Shown: positions 37,449 through 47,278, counted from the stretch's first letter. The stretch: DNA of 64,000 nt from Pseudoduganella lutea (GCF_004209755.1 NZ_CP035913.1:3286001-3350000), one strand, 5' to 3'. Notes: generated by a model from the letters alone, not told the origin. Numbers and translations: made by a program.

Positions 37449-38558
37449 ATGACGATTCGGCGACTGACCAGGAGCGATCTCCACGCTGGCGAAGCGCTCG
37501 CCTGGGATGTGTTCGGCGAAAATGGCGCGCTGCTGGTGCGCAAGGGTTACGTGCCCGTGTCGCAAACACAGGTGGACAGCCTCGCCGAGCGCGGCTTCGT
37601 CGACGGCGCGGCGCTGCACGGCACGGATGCGGCCGCCCCGCCGCCGTCGGTGCTGCGCCTGCTCAATCACGCGGTCGCCGAACTGGAACCGCTGCTGCAC
37701 CGGATCGCCGCCGGCGGGGGCGGCGTGCAGGCCGAGCTGGAACAGGTTGCGCTGCTCGTCGCGCAAGCCGTGGAACTCAGTCCCGAAGTGGCTGCCGCCT
37801 GCATCCTGCATAACCAGCGCGCAGCGTCGTATGCGGTGCGGCATTGCATCGACACGGCCGTGGTGGCGCAGATCCTGGCCCGTGCGGTCAAGCGGCCGGC
37901 CGCCGAAATGCTGTCGATGACGCTGGCCGCGCTGACGATGAACGTGGCGCTGCTGCGCCTGCAGGACGAGCGCGGCACTCTCTCCGACGAGGAAAAGGCG
38001 CTCGTGCGCAGTCACCCGGAACGGGGCGTGGCGCTGCTGCGCCAGGCCGGCATCGGTGATCCTTTATGGCTCGATTGCGTGCTGTCGCACCATGAAAACG
38101 AGAATGGCAGCGGTTATCCGTGCGCGCTGGTGGGCGATGCGATCGCGGTGCCCGCCAAGCTGCTCGCGCTGGCCGACCGGTTCTGCGCCCGCGTGTCGGA
38201 CCGGCCATTCCGCAAGCCGATGCTGCCGAACGCGGCGCTGCGCGACATCCTGCTCGATGCCCGGCATGCGCTCGATGCCCAGCTGGGCGCCGTGCTGATC
38301 CGCGAACTGGGCATTTATCCTGTCGGCACCTTCGTGCGCTTGCTGAACGGCGAAGTCGGCGTGGTCTCGCGCCGTGGCCTGAATTCGACCACGCCCTATG
38401 TGCAGACCTTCATCGGCCCGCGCGGCGCTCCGCTCGACGTGTTCCTGCAGCGTGACACGCGCGCCGACCTGTCCGCCATCCGCGACGTGCTCAGCGCCGA
38501 CCAGGTCGATACCACGATCCGCATGGACCAGGTATGGGGCAGGGCGGCGCTGCCGTAG
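37449..38558 (+). CDS. Degenerate HD-GYP domain protein
   Basis: This 369-aa protein has the N-terminal region common in HD-GYP cyclic-di-GMP phosphodiesterases (LHAGEALAWDVFGENGALLVRKG in meaning, about 10-35) and an HD-GYP domain. The GYP end is recognisable (HHENENGSGYP), but the HD pair is lost: where the family has LLHDIGK this protein reads TMNVALL. It is probably inactive as a phosphodiesterase and may be a c-di-GMP or protein-binding regulator. An earlier ATG at 37407 would add 14 residues; 37449 is chosen because GGGGGA lies just before it. Confidence 0.78.
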   Translation: MTIRRLTRSDLHAGEALAWDVFGENGALLVRKGYVPVSQTQVDSLAERGFVDGAALHGTDAAAPPPSVLRLLNHAVAELEPLLHRIAAGGGGVQAELEQVALLVAQAVELSPEVAAACILHNQRAASYAVRHCIDTAVVAQILARAVKRPAAEMLSMTLAALTMNVALLRLQDERGTLSDEEKALVRSHPERGVALLRQAGIGDPLWLDCVLSHHENENGSGYPCALVGDAIAVPAKLLALADRFCARVSDRPFRKPMLPNAALRDILLDARHALDAQLGAVLIRELGIYPVGTFVRLLNGEVGVVSRRGLNSTTPYVQTFIGPRGAPLDVFLQRDTRADLSAIRDVLSADQVDTTIRMDQVWGRAALP

Positions 38559-38570
38559 ACTCCTGATGCG

Positions 38571-39053
38571 TCAGTTCAACGTGGCATCGAGCCGGCCTTC
38601 CTCGGCCAGCTCGCGCAGCACGCGGATCGTGTCGATATCCGATTCCTGGTAGGCGGAGCGGCGGAACTCGTCGAACATGGCGTTTTCCTCGTCTTCGCGC
38701 GCATTGTGCGCATCCTCGTATTCGAAGCGCACGAACAGGTGGTCCTGCCCATGCGATTCGATCGTCATCGTCAGGCTCGACTTGCTGATTTCGCCCTGCG
38801 CGGCCACTTCGTAGCGGATGCGGTTCGGGTATTCCAGCACCACGGTATCCTCGATCACCAGGTCCCCATAGCGCTGGGTACGCTTGAAGCCCTTGTCGCT
38901 GCGTTCACCGATGCGCACTTCGTCGAGATGCGGCACGAACAGCTTCGGCGACTCGGCGCGCAGCACCAGGCCACGCCAGAGCTGCTCGTGGGTGAGGGAG
39001 TCGATCAGCGGGTTCAGCGGATCGTTGATTTCTATCAGATGTTCGAATTTCAT
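38571..39053 (-). CDS. DUF1857 SRPBCC-fold protein
   Basis: This 160-aa protein is a START/SRPBCC-like small protein of the DUF1857 (AtaL-like) family, with KFEHLIEINDPLNPLIDSLT at the start and LWRGLVLRAESPKLFVPHLD following. SRPBCC folds bind hydrophobic ligands; none is known for this group. The ATG at 39053 is set by the conserved start. It is divergent from rep and convergent with the HD-GYP-like gene, 12 bases away. Confidence 0.8.
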   Translation of the reverse strand: MKFEHLIEINDPLNPLIDSLTHEQLWRGLVLRAESPKLFVPHLDEVRIGERSDKGFKRTQRYGDLVIEDTVVLEYPNRIRYEVAAQGEISKSSLTMTIESHGQDHLFVRFEYEDAHNAREDEENAMFDEFRRSAYQESDIDTIRVLRELAEEGRLDATLN

Positions 39054-39125
39054 AGGTGCGCAAAAATGTCGTGAGCCGGATGCCACTATATTCCTCCAAA
39101 GCGGGAAATATCAATGCCGAGGCGG

Positions 39126-39131
39126 TACAAT
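39126..39131 (+). promoter_or_regulatory. Possible -10 of rep
   Basis: TACAAT in GCGGTACAATGG lies 58 bases before the rep ATG. No strong -35 is visible. Confidence 0.4.
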
Positions 39132-39189
39132 GGTCGGCTGTGCCTGCCCCATCCGCACTTTCACACCTGCTTTCAATCCTCTCTTCACC

Positions 39190-41262
39190 ATGTCCAATGC
39201 ACCCAGATTCGGCCTGAACGGGCCGCAAAGCGAAGCCGTGCTGTATCTCGACGGTCCTGCCCTCGTGCTGGCCGGCGCCGGTTCGGGCAAGACACGCGTG
39301 ATCACGCAAAAGATCACGTACATGATCGAGGAACGGGGCTACGATCCCCGCACCATCGCCGCCCTCACGTTCACCAACAAGGCCGCGCTCGAGATGCAGG
39401 AGCGCGTTGCCAAGCTGCTCAAGCAGCCCAAGCAGGCCAAGCAGCTCACCGTGTCCACCTTCCACTCGCTGGGCGTGAAGATCCTGCGCCAGGAAGCGAA
39501 CCACCTGGGCCTGAAGGACCGCTTTTCCATCATGGACAGCGACGATTGCTATTCGCTGGTGCAGGACATGGCGCTTACCACCGACAAGGGATTGATCCGC
39601 CGCATCCAGAACGACATCTCGCTGTGGAAGAACGGCCTGGTGACGCCGGAACTGGCGATCCGCAACGCCAAGGATGAAGACGAGGCGCAGTCGGCGCGCA
39701 TCTACGCCAGCTATGTGAGCACGCTGTCGGCCTACCAGGCGGTCGATTTCGACGACCTGATCCGACTGCCGGTGGAACTGTTCCGCGACAATGACCAGGT
39801 GCGCGACAAGTGGCAGCGCCGGCTGCGCTACCTGCTGGTCGACGAATACCAGGACACCAACACCTGCCAGTACGAGCTGCTGAAACTGATGGTCACCGGG
39901 ATCGGCAAGAAACCCATGTTTACCGCGGTGGGCGACGATGACCAGGCGATCTACGCGTGGCGCGGCGCCTCGGTGGAAAACCTCGCCAACCTGCAGGTCG
40001 ATTTCCCCGATCTCCGCCTGATCAAGCTGGAGCAGAATTACCGCTCCACCACGCGCATCCTGCAGGCGGCCAATGCCGTCATCGCGAACAACCCGAAGCT
40101 GTTTGAAAAGGCGCTGTGGTCCGAGCACGGCCTGGGCGAGCCGATCAAGGTGCACGCGATGGCCAACGACGAGCAGGAAGCCGACCAGGTGGCGATCATG
40201 ATCTCGGCCGACCATTTCGAGCGCCGCAACAAGTGGTCCGATTACGCGATCCTGTACCGCGGCAACCACCAGGCCCGCATCATCGAGCAGGCGCTGCGCA
40301 ACCAGCGCATTCCGTACACGATCTCGGGAGGCCAGAGCTTCTTCGACAAGGCCGAGATCAAGGACATCATCGCCTACCTGCGCCTGCTGGCGAACCAGGA
40401 TGACGACCCCGCCTTCATCCGCGCCGTGACCACGCCGCGCCGCGGCATCGGCCAGTCCACGCTGGAAGTGCTGGGCGCGTTCTCCGGCCAGTGGCAATGC
40501 TCGCTGTTCGAAGCCGTGTTCAAGGGCGGTATCGAGGCAAAGCTGACGGACCGCCAGTTGCAGCCGCTGCGCGACTTCTGCAACTTCATCAACGACCTGG
40601 AATCGCGCGCAAGCCGCCCGGGCCAGGCCGGTAGCGGCGACAATGCCGCCCAGGTGCTGGACGACATGATGGAGGCGATCCACTACGAGCACTACCTGTA
40701 CGACACGCTCGAGGAACGGGCAGCGCAGAGCCGGTGGCAGAACGTGCTCGATTTCATGGGTTGGCTGAAGGACCGTGGCCGCGGCGGCAAGGACCGCGAT
40801 GGCGAGGAAAAGAACGTGCTCGAGCTGACGCAGATGGTGGCGCTGATGTCGATGCTGGAGGGGAAGGACGAAGACCTGGATTCGATCCGCATGTCCACGC
40901 TGCACGCGTCGAAAGGCCTGGAGTATCCGCACGTGTTCCTGGTCGGGGTGGAAGAAGGCATCCTGCCGCACAAGGGCGACCCGGACGCGCCCGTGGAAAC
41001 CCTGGCCCAGCGCATCGAGGAAGAACGGCGGTTGATGTATGTGGGCATCACGCGGGCGCAGCGCACGCTGCAGCTCACATGGTGCAAGAAAAGAAAGCGC
41101 GCCGGCGAGCAGGTGCATTGCGACGTTTCCCGCTTCATCGCCGAGATGCAGCTCGACGTGGGCGATGCGCCACCAAAGGAAAGCGAAGTGATCTCGCCGC
41201 GCGAACGCCTGGCCCGCATGAAGGAATTGCTGGCCACCCCGAAAACAAAGGAAATCACGTGA
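39190..41262 (+). CDS. rep: ATP-dependent DNA helicase Rep
   Basis: This 690-aa UvrD/Rep superfamily 1 helicase unwinds DNA 3'-5' and helps forks pass proteins. GAGSGKT is at 29-35. The other motifs are TFTNKAALEMQ, VDEYQDTN, GDDDQAIYAWRGA, LEQNYRST, STLHASKGLEY and YVGITRAQ. Length and absence of the UvrD C-terminal tail favour Rep. The ATG at 39190 is chosen because it begins the conserved domain. slyX overlaps its stop. Confidence 0.95.
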   Translation: MSNAPRFGLNGPQSEAVLYLDGPALVLAGAGSGKTRVITQKITYMIEERGYDPRTIAALTFTNKAALEMQERVAKLLKQPKQAKQLTVSTFHSLGVKILRQEANHLGLKDRFSIMDSDDCYSLVQDMALTTDKGLIRRIQNDISLWKNGLVTPELAIRNAKDEDEAQSARIYASYVSTLSAYQAVDFDDLIRLPVELFRDNDQVRDKWQRRLRYLLVDEYQDTNTCQYELLKLMVTGIGKKPMFTAVGDDDQAIYAWRGASVENLANLQVDFPDLRLIKLEQNYRSTTRILQAANAVIANNPKLFEKALWSEHGLGEPIKVHAMANDEQEADQVAIMISADHFERRNKWSDYAILYRGNHQARIIEQALRNQRIPYTISGGQSFFDKAEIKDIIAYLRLLANQDDDPAFIRAVTTPRRGIGQSTLEVLGAFSGQWQCSLFEAVFKGGIEAKLTDRQLQPLRDFCNFINDLESRASRPGQAGSGDNAAQVLDDMMEAIHYEHYLYDTLEERAAQSRWQNVLDFMGWLKDRGRGGKDRDGEEKNVLELTQMVALMSMLEGKDEDLDSIRMSTLHASKGLEYPHVFLVGVEEGILPHKGDPDAPVETLAQRIEEERRLMYVGITRAQRTLQLTWCKKRKRAGEQVHCDVSRFIAEMQLDVGDAPPKESEVISPRERLARMKELLATPKTKEIT

Positions 41263-41471
41263 ACACCGAAGAACAGATCGACGCGCGTTTCGTCGACATC
41301 GAAATCAAGCTGGCCCACCAGGAAGACCTCGTCGAATCGCTGAACGCGCGCATCTACGAGCAGCAAAAGCAGATCGACCAGCTCGAGGCGATGGTTGCCC
41401 GGCTGATCGAACACATGCGCACGCGCGATACGACGCAGGCTCCGGTCAACGAACGGCCACCGCATTACTGA
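41259..41471 (+). CDS. slyX: SlyX family protein
   Basis: This 70-aa protein is one coiled coil (IEIKLAHQEDLVESLNARI, then QKQIDQLEAMVARLIEHMR) with a short Pro-rich tail ending PPHY, as in SlyX. Function is unknown. The start is a GTG that overlaps the rep stop (GTGA), and its stop overlaps the next ATG, so three genes are translated as one string. Confidence 0.88.
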   Translation: MNTEEQIDARFVDIEIKLAHQEDLVESLNARIYEQQKQIDQLEAMVARLIEHMRTRDTTQAPVNERPPHY

Positions 41472-42070
41472 TGGAGTCCGTCTCGATGGAGCGCTATCTC
41501 GCTTCCTCGGCGTGGATCGATGTCGACCACCCGCTGGTCAAGGCCCGGGCCGACGCGCTGGCGCACGGGAGTACCGGCATCGAAGACACGGTGCGCCGCT
41601 GCTTCGAGTTCGTGCGCGACGAGATCCGCCACAGCTGGGACTACAAACAAAACCCGGTTACCTGCCGCGCCTCGGACGTGCTGGCGCACGGCACCGGCTA
41701 CTGCTACGCCAAGAGCCACCTGCTGGCCGCGCTGCTGCGCGCGAACGGCATCCCGGCGGGGCTGTGCTACCAGCGCCTCGCGGTCGGCACCGAAGGGCCG
41801 CCATTCTGCCTGCATGGCCTGAATGCGGTCTGGCTGCCCGAGCATGGGTGGTACCGCATCGATGCGCGCGGCAACAAGCAAGGCGTCGATGCCCGCTTCT
41901 CCCCGCCGGTCGAGCGGCTGGCGTTTCCCATCCTGGCGCGCGAGGAGCGCGACCTGCCCGAGATCTGGGCCGAACCGCTCGATGTGATCGTGGCTGCGCT
42001 GACCGGCCATGCCACCGTGGCGGACGTGGCGGCCAACCTGCCCGACATCGAACTGCTGCCGTCGCGGTAA
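41471..42070 (+). CDS. Transglutaminase-like cysteine protein
   Basis: This 199-aa protein has the transglutaminase-fold triad C78 (GYCYAKS), H115 (CLHGLNAVWL) and D131 (YRIDARGN). These small bacterial members are predicted proteases or amidases. There is no signal peptide. The start ATG overlaps the slyX stop; a second ATG at codon 6 (MERYL) is possible. Confidence 0.87.
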   Translation: MESVSMERYLASSAWIDVDHPLVKARADALAHGSTGIEDTVRRCFEFVRDEIRHSWDYKQNPVTCRASDVLAHGTGYCYAKSHLLAALLRANGIPAGLCYQRLAVGTEGPPFCLHGLNAVWLPEHGWYRIDARGNKQGVDARFSPPVERLAFPILAREERDLPEIWAEPLDVIVAALTGHATVADVAANLPDIELLPSR

Positions 42071-42345
42071 CGCTTCGAAACCCGGCGCCAGTGCCATTTC
42101 CTACACTTGCGCAGCGATGCCGGCAACTGGCGGGCGTTCAGCCCCGTGAAGTATGTGCGCATTGTCGCAATGGCAATGGGAAAGCGCATTGTAGTGCGCG
42201 TCCGTAGCGGGCGAAGCAAAACATGCTTCGCCATGATGCATCGATGCCCGGCCACGATCTGCCTGCGGCAGGCGTTCCGCAAACAATGATCATCGGCCAG
42301 CATCCCGCTTCCGTCGCGGGCGTGGGCACGCGTGGATCAAGCGGC
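42071..42345. other. Convergent intergenic region with hairpins
   Basis: No supportable gene. GGCGAAGCA (42210-42218) pairs perfectly with TGCTTCGCC (42224-42232) around a 5-base loop. GCGCA/TGCGC at 42184-42199 is a second, weaker hairpin. Without T runs these are doubtful terminators for the converging genes. Confidence 0.5.
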
Positions 42346-43674
42346 TCAGGCGGCTGACCGCTCCGCGGCGGCCAGTTGCCGTCCCAGCCGCCGGCCCAGG
42401 CACAGCAGCGTGAGCGTGGGCGGCAAGCCCCAGGGCGCCGGCAGCACGGCGGCGTCGCACACATACAGGCCCGGCGTGCGGGTTTGCAGGCCGGTGTCGA
42501 CCACGGTGCCGATCGGCGCGGTGCCGCCCGGGTGCGCGGCGAAGTGATGGCTGCTGAACACGTGCTTCGCACCGGCATGCCGCAGGACGTCGCGCGCGAT
42601 GTCCACGCCGCGGCGCAGCTTTGCCTTGTCGGCCGCCGTCAGCGTCTTGTCCACCCAGCGCGGGCCCACGGCACCGCCGGCATCGTCGGCGATCTTGACC
42701 ATGATCGACAGCGTGCGCGCGTGGGCGTGCAGCCGGTCGATACGGCCGACCTGCGCGGCAAAGGCGCTGTACATGGGCCGCGGCAGCGTGAGGTCGGCGA
42801 ACGCGATGCCTTCGCCTGGCAGGGCCATCCCGGCGGCCATCGGCACTTCGGCGCCACCATCGAGATCGCCCACGCTGCCCATCACGGCCACCACCGGATC
42901 GCTGAAGAACGGCATCGTTTGCGGCGCCAGCCCCGAGTTGTGCAGCAGGCGCGGACTGCCGATGCCACCCGCGGCCAGCACCACGACCGGCGCGCGCACC
43001 GTGTGCGCCACGCCATCCACCGTGACTTCCACGCCGGCGGCGCTGCCCTGTTCCACGAGTACCCGTTCCACGCGGGCGTCCGCCACCATGTGCGCACCGT
43101 GCCGGCAGGCTTCGTCCAGGAAGTCGCGCGCGGTCCACTTGGCGCCGAACGGGCAGCCATACACGCAACGCCAGCAACCGGTGCGGCAGATGGCCGGCCG
43201 GATCATCTTGTCCAGCTTGTGCCAGCCCAGGCCGGCGCCCAGCGCGGCCGCCATGATGCGCTGCGCCATCGGCCCGATGAGCTCGTCGGGCAGGGGGCCG
43301 AGCGGCAACTCGGCGCGCAGTGCCCGTTCATCGTCGGCCAGGTCGATGCCGAGCTGGGCGATCGATGGGGGCGGCGACGCGGCGGTGGCGAAGTTGATCG
43401 TGGAACTGCCGCCCGCCGTGATGCCGCGCACCAGCAGCGATGCGTCGCGATGGAAGAACGCGCCCTTGCCGGGAACGGCCGCCATCGCCGCCATCTGCGT
43501 GAGCGTGCCGGCGACGGGCGCGGCGCCACCCCGTTCCAGAATCAGCACGCGCGCCCCGGCCGCGGCGAGCGTGCGCGCCGTGCTGGCGCCGCCGGGGCCG
43601 CTGCCGACGACGATTGCATCACAGCTTGCAGGTATGGTGGGAGGCATGGAGGGGTCCGGGAAAAGGACCGTCAT
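42346..43674 (-). CDS. GMC-family FAD oxidoreductase
   Basis: This 442-aa flavoprotein has the FAD site GSGPGG at 24-29 and a C-terminal GMC_oxred_C region with HHFAAHPGGTAPIG and the final VCDAAVLPAPWGLPPTLT. A cysteine group C163, C167, C170, C174 (CRTGCWRCVYGCPFGAK) resembles the segment in long-chain alcohol oxidases and may bind a metal or cluster. The substrate is not known. An inner ATG at 43647 (MPPTIP) could be the true start. It is a single gene divergent from the J-domain-like gene. Confidence 0.87.
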   Translation of the reverse strand: MTVLFPDPSMPPTIPASCDAIVVGSGPGGASTARTLAAAGARVLILERGGAAPVAGTLTQMAAMAAVPGKGAFFHRDASLLVRGITAGGSSTINFATAASPPPSIAQLGIDLADDERALRAELPLGPLPDELIGPMAQRIMAAALGAGLGWHKLDKMIRPAICRTGCWRCVYGCPFGAKWTARDFLDEACRHGAHMVADARVERVLVEQGSAAGVEVTVDGVAHTVRAPVVVLAAGGIGSPRLLHNSGLAPQTMPFFSDPVVAVMGSVGDLDGGAEVPMAAGMALPGEGIAFADLTLPRPMYSAFAAQVGRIDRLHAHARTLSIMVKIADDAGGAVGPRWVDKTLTAADKAKLRRGVDIARDVLRHAGAKHVFSSHHFAAHPGGTAPIGTVVDTGLQTRTPGLYVCDAAVLPAPWGLPPTLTLLCLGRRLGRQLAAAERSAA

Positions 43675-43766
43675 GGTAGCACCCGCTGATAATGGTGGCT
43701 ATTACCACAACGGCAATTTAAATTTCCTGTTGGTATATGATGGCGCCTGACAGGAGCAGCCCCATC

Positions 43767-45020
43767 ATGAACCAGACCCTTCCGTTTCTGCAGCGGCTCG
43801 GCGTGGACGCCACGACCGACGAGCGTGCCATTCGCCGTGCCTATGCACGCGCACTGAAGCAGATCGACCAGGAACGCGATATCGAAGGATTCCAGCAATT
43901 ACGCGAATCCTACGAGGCCGCGCTGGATTGGATCCGGCAGCCACATACCGCGCCCGAAGCACCAGACCCGTCTGTCCGGCCCAGTTACGGGCCGGTGCCG
44001 GTCGCCGTCGTCCAGCGCATGCCGCAGTCCGCCGCGCCGGATGAGGTACCGGCTGCGCTGTCATGCTTCGATACCGCTTTCGACCGCCTGTGCGCGGCCG
44101 GCATGCCGGTGCTCGAGGCCGTCGTCGACCTGTTGCGCGGCAGCCTCGCGGACGAGGCGCTTGAAAGCCTGGCGGCGCGCGATCGCTTCGAAGGGCACAT
44201 GGTGCGCCGGCTGGCGGCAGGCTGGCAGTCCGGCCATGAAGTGTTGTTCCCCGCCGCGTGCACGGTGTTCGGCTGGTCCGGCGATCCCGGCCGGCTGCGC
44301 CAGTTCGGAAACGAGGGACGTTTCCTGGATCAGGCCATCGAACAGCGCATGGCGTTCGACACACAGGATACGGTGGCCATTCGCACCCAGCGCCAGCTCA
44401 TCGCGCGCATGCGCGAGCCTGGGTTGCCGGACAAGACCGATATGCTGCATTTCTTCGCCAGCTTCGAGCGCCTGTCGTTCTATCTGCCAGCGTGGCTGCA
44501 TATCGTGGCACCGCGCGACAGCGTGCCGCGCTGGCGTCAGTGTTACGACAGCCTGGGCAGGGAGCCTGGCAGCTCGTTCGCCATCGAACCGCGTATCGAT
44601 GGCGTCAAGAAGAGCAGTTTCAGCTGGCTGTGGCTGCTGCTGGTGCCGGTACTGATCAAGATATTCATGGGGATGCTGGCGCCGGAGAGATACGAGGCAC
44701 CGTTCGCCGCGCCGCCGTTCGCCGCGTCGGGCACCCGGTCGGACACCCGGCTGGACGACGATTTCAGGGAGCGGATCCGCCAGCGCATCGATTACCACGT
44801 GCGGCCCGGTACGGTGCCGGTGTCCTTCGACGTCCACCTCGATGGCTTGGGCCGGGTGCGCAGGATCAGCATCATCCAGGCATCGGGCGATCCCGGATTC
44901 GACCACGCCGCCGAACAGGCGATCCACGATACGCCGCCATTCCCTGCCGGCGTCGCATCACCCGCCTACGTGTTCCTGGAGCCTCCAGCGCCCGTCCGGG
45001 GCAAACGGCCCGGTGGGTGA
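43767..45020 (+). CDS. J-domain-like membrane protein with TonB-type C terminus
   Basis: This 417-aa protein begins with a DnaJ-like helical segment (LGVDATTDERAIRRAYARAL, then DIEGFQQLRESYEAAL) in which the HPD tripeptide needed to stimulate Hsp70 is absent. The middle (about 95-275) is unassigned. One membrane helix lies near 283-303, and the C-terminal ~90 residues resemble the TonB C-terminal fold (FDVHLDGLGRVRRISIIQAS). The topology suggests a cytoplasmic J-like part and a periplasmic TonB-like part. AGGAG lies before the ATG. Function is not known. The M3 peptidase gene follows 113 bases later. Confidence 0.75.
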   Translation: MNQTLPFLQRLGVDATTDERAIRRAYARALKQIDQERDIEGFQQLRESYEAALDWIRQPHTAPEAPDPSVRPSYGPVPVAVVQRMPQSAAPDEVPAALSCFDTAFDRLCAAGMPVLEAVVDLLRGSLADEALESLAARDRFEGHMVRRLAAGWQSGHEVLFPAACTVFGWSGDPGRLRQFGNEGRFLDQAIEQRMAFDTQDTVAIRTQRQLIARMREPGLPDKTDMLHFFASFERLSFYLPAWLHIVAPRDSVPRWRQCYDSLGREPGSSFAIEPRIDGVKKSSFSWLWLLLVPVLIKIFMGMLAPERYEAPFAAPPFAASGTRSDTRLDDDFRERIRQRIDYHVRPGTVPVSFDVHLDGLGRVRRISIIQASGDPGFDHAAEQAIHDTPPFPAGVASPAYVFLEPPAPVRGKRPGG

Positions 45021-45133
45021 CGCGGGCTCGGGCGCCTGCTAATATCCGCGTTCCCGCCCGCCATCCGACCGGCGTTCCCGCAACGAAGCCGGCGACGATC
45101 TCGCCGGCGGCGACCGGTTATTCGAAAGAGGAT

Positions 45134-47278
45134 ATGACCCCACCACGAATGCTCGTTCTCGCGGCCAGCCTTGCGCTGGCCCTCATCCCCGCAGTGCACG
45201 CCGCGCCGGCCGCGCAAGCCGCCGCTCCCGAGGTGACCACGATGAATCCCCTGCTCAAAGCCAGCACGCTGCCGCTGCACTATCCACGGTTCGACCAGAT
45301 CCGCAACGAGCATTTCCTGCCCGCGTTCCAGGCCGGCATGGCCGAACAGTTGAAGGAAATCGACCGCATCGCCGGCAACAAGGCGGCCCCCACGTTCGAG
45401 AACACGATCGTGGCGATGGAAAAGAGCGGCCAGCTGCTGCACCGCGTGCACAGCACGTTCTCGAACCTGGTGGGTGCGAACACGAACGACACGCTCGATG
45501 CCGTCGACCGCGAAATGTCACCGAAACTGGCCGCGCACAGCGATGCGATCCACCTGAACCCGCAACTGTTCAAGCGTGTCGACACCCTGTACGCGCAGCG
45601 CGGCAAGCTGGGCCTGGACGCCGAATCGACCTACCTGGTCGAGCGCTATCACGAGGACTTCGTGCTGGCCGGCGCGAAGCTGTCGGCGCAGGACAAGGAA
45701 AAACTGAAACGCCTGAATGGCGAGATCGCCTCGTTGCAGACAACGTTCACGCAGAACGTGCTGAAGGAAATCAACGCTTCCGCACTGGTGGTCGATACGC
45801 GCGAGGAACTGGCGGGCATGTCGGAAGCGGCCATCAATGCCGCCGCCAAGGCCGCTGAAGAGAAGGGCCACAAGGGCAAATTCCTGCTGGCGCTGCAGAA
45901 CACCACCGGCCAGGCGCAACTGGCCGAGCTGACGAATCCGCAAGTGCGCGCACGCCTGATGGCGGCATCGCTGGCGCGCGGCAGCCGCGGCGGCGAGTTC
46001 GACAACCGCGAAGTCGTCAAGAAACTGGCCCGCCTGCGCGCCGAACAGGCCCGCCTGCTGGGCTATGAGAACTTTGCCGCCTATTCGCTGGCGAACCAGA
46101 CGGCCAAGAACACGGCCAACGTCAACAAGCTGCTGGCCGAGCTGGCGAAACCGGCCGTCGACAACGCGCGCCGCGAAGGCGCCGACCTGGCGGCGATCGC
46201 CGGCACGTCCGTCACTGCCGCCGACTGGGATTTCTATACCGATAAAGTGCGCGCCCAGCGCTTTGCCTTCGACGAAAAACAGCTCAAGCCCTATTTCGAG
46301 CTGAACAGCGTGCTGGTCAACGGCGTGTTCCATGCGGCCACGAAGCTGTATGGCATCACGTTCAAGGAACGCAAGGACCTGCCCGTATATGACCCGGACG
46401 TGCGCGTGTTCGACGTGATCGATGCCGACGGCAAGCCGCTGGCGATCTTCCTGGCCGACCTGTATGCCCGCCCCAACAAGCAGGGTGGCGCTTGGATGAA
46501 CGAATACGTGTCGCAATCGTCGCTGCTGGGCGAAAAGCCGGTGGTGGGCAACCACCAGAGCATTCCCAAGCCGCCGGCCGGCGAACCGACGCTGCTGACG
46601 TTCGACGAAGTAACGACGCTGTTCCACGAATTCGGCCATGCGCTGCACGGCATGTTCTCGAACGTGAAATACCCGCGCTTCTCGGGCACCAGCGTGCCGC
46701 GCGACTTCGTCGAATACCCGTCGCAGGTCAACGAGATGTGGGCCGTGTGGCCGGAAATCCTGGCCAACTACGCGAAGCACCACGAGACCGGCGCGGCGAT
46801 GCCGAAGCAATTGCTGGACAAGATCACCGCGTCGCGCAAGTTCAACAAGGGCTTTGCCACCACCGAATACCTGGCCGCTTCGCTGCTGGACCAGAAATGG
46901 CACCAGTTGCAGCCCGACCAGGTGCCGGACGACGTGCTTGCGTTCGAAGCGGCCGCGCTGAAGGAAGCCGGCGTCGATTACGCCCTGGTCCCGCCGCGCT
47001 ACCGCACCACCTACTTCTCGCACAGCTTCTCCGGCGGTTATTCGGCCGGCTACTACGCCTACCTTTGGGCCGAAAAGCTCGATGCCGAAAGCGTGTTGTG
47101 GTTCAAGGAAAACGGTGGCCTGCTGCGCAAGAACGGCGACTGGTTCCGCAAGACGCTGCTGTCGCGCGGCGGTACCGCCGATGCGATGGAACTGTTCCGT
47201 AACTTCCGCGGCCGCGATGCCGCCATCGGCCCGCTGCTGGAACGCCGCGGCCTGAATGTCCAGCCAACCAAGGAATGA
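45134..47278 (+). CDS. Exported M3-family zinc metallopeptidase (first copy)
   Basis: This 714-aa enzyme is related to oligopeptidase A/Dcp, with the zinc motif HEFGH at 498-502 and the family segment SQVNEMW. It starts with a Sec signal peptide (LVLAASLALALIPAVHAA), so it should act in the periplasm rather than the cytosol. The ATG at 45134 begins that signal directly. Its last four bases overlap the next gene, a close paralogue. Confidence 0.92.
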   Translation: MTPPRMLVLAASLALALIPAVHAAPAAQAAAPEVTTMNPLLKASTLPLHYPRFDQIRNEHFLPAFQAGMAEQLKEIDRIAGNKAAPTFENTIVAMEKSGQLLHRVHSTFSNLVGANTNDTLDAVDREMSPKLAAHSDAIHLNPQLFKRVDTLYAQRGKLGLDAESTYLVERYHEDFVLAGAKLSAQDKEKLKRLNGEIASLQTTFTQNVLKEINASALVVDTREELAGMSEAAINAAAKAAEEKGHKGKFLLALQNTTGQAQLAELTNPQVRARLMAASLARGSRGGEFDNREVVKKLARLRAEQARLLGYENFAAYSLANQTAKNTANVNKLLAELAKPAVDNARREGADLAAIAGTSVTAADWDFYTDKVRAQRFAFDEKQLKPYFELNSVLVNGVFHAATKLYGITFKERKDLPVYDPDVRVFDVIDADGKPLAIFLADLYARPNKQGGAWMNEYVSQSSLLGEKPVVGNHQSIPKPPAGEPTLLTFDEVTTLFHEFGHALHGMFSNVKYPRFSGTSVPRDFVEYPSQVNEMWAVWPEILANYAKHHETGAAMPKQLLDKITASRKFNKGFATTEYLAASLLDQKWHQLQPDQVPDDVLAFEAAALKEAGVDYALVPPRYRTTYFSHSFSGGYSAGYYAYLWAEKLDAESVLWFKENGGLLRKNGDWFRKTLLSRGGTADAMELFRNFRGRDAAIGPLLERRGLNVQPTKE

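Noticed and set aside
38905-41118. 737-codon minus-strand frame opposite rep
   Set aside because: Shadow of the rep gene, rich in His/Arg/Val, with no recognisable motif.
42107-42289. 60-codon frame between the transglutaminase and GMC genes
   Set aside because: It covers perfect hairpins and has no ribosome site or known domain.
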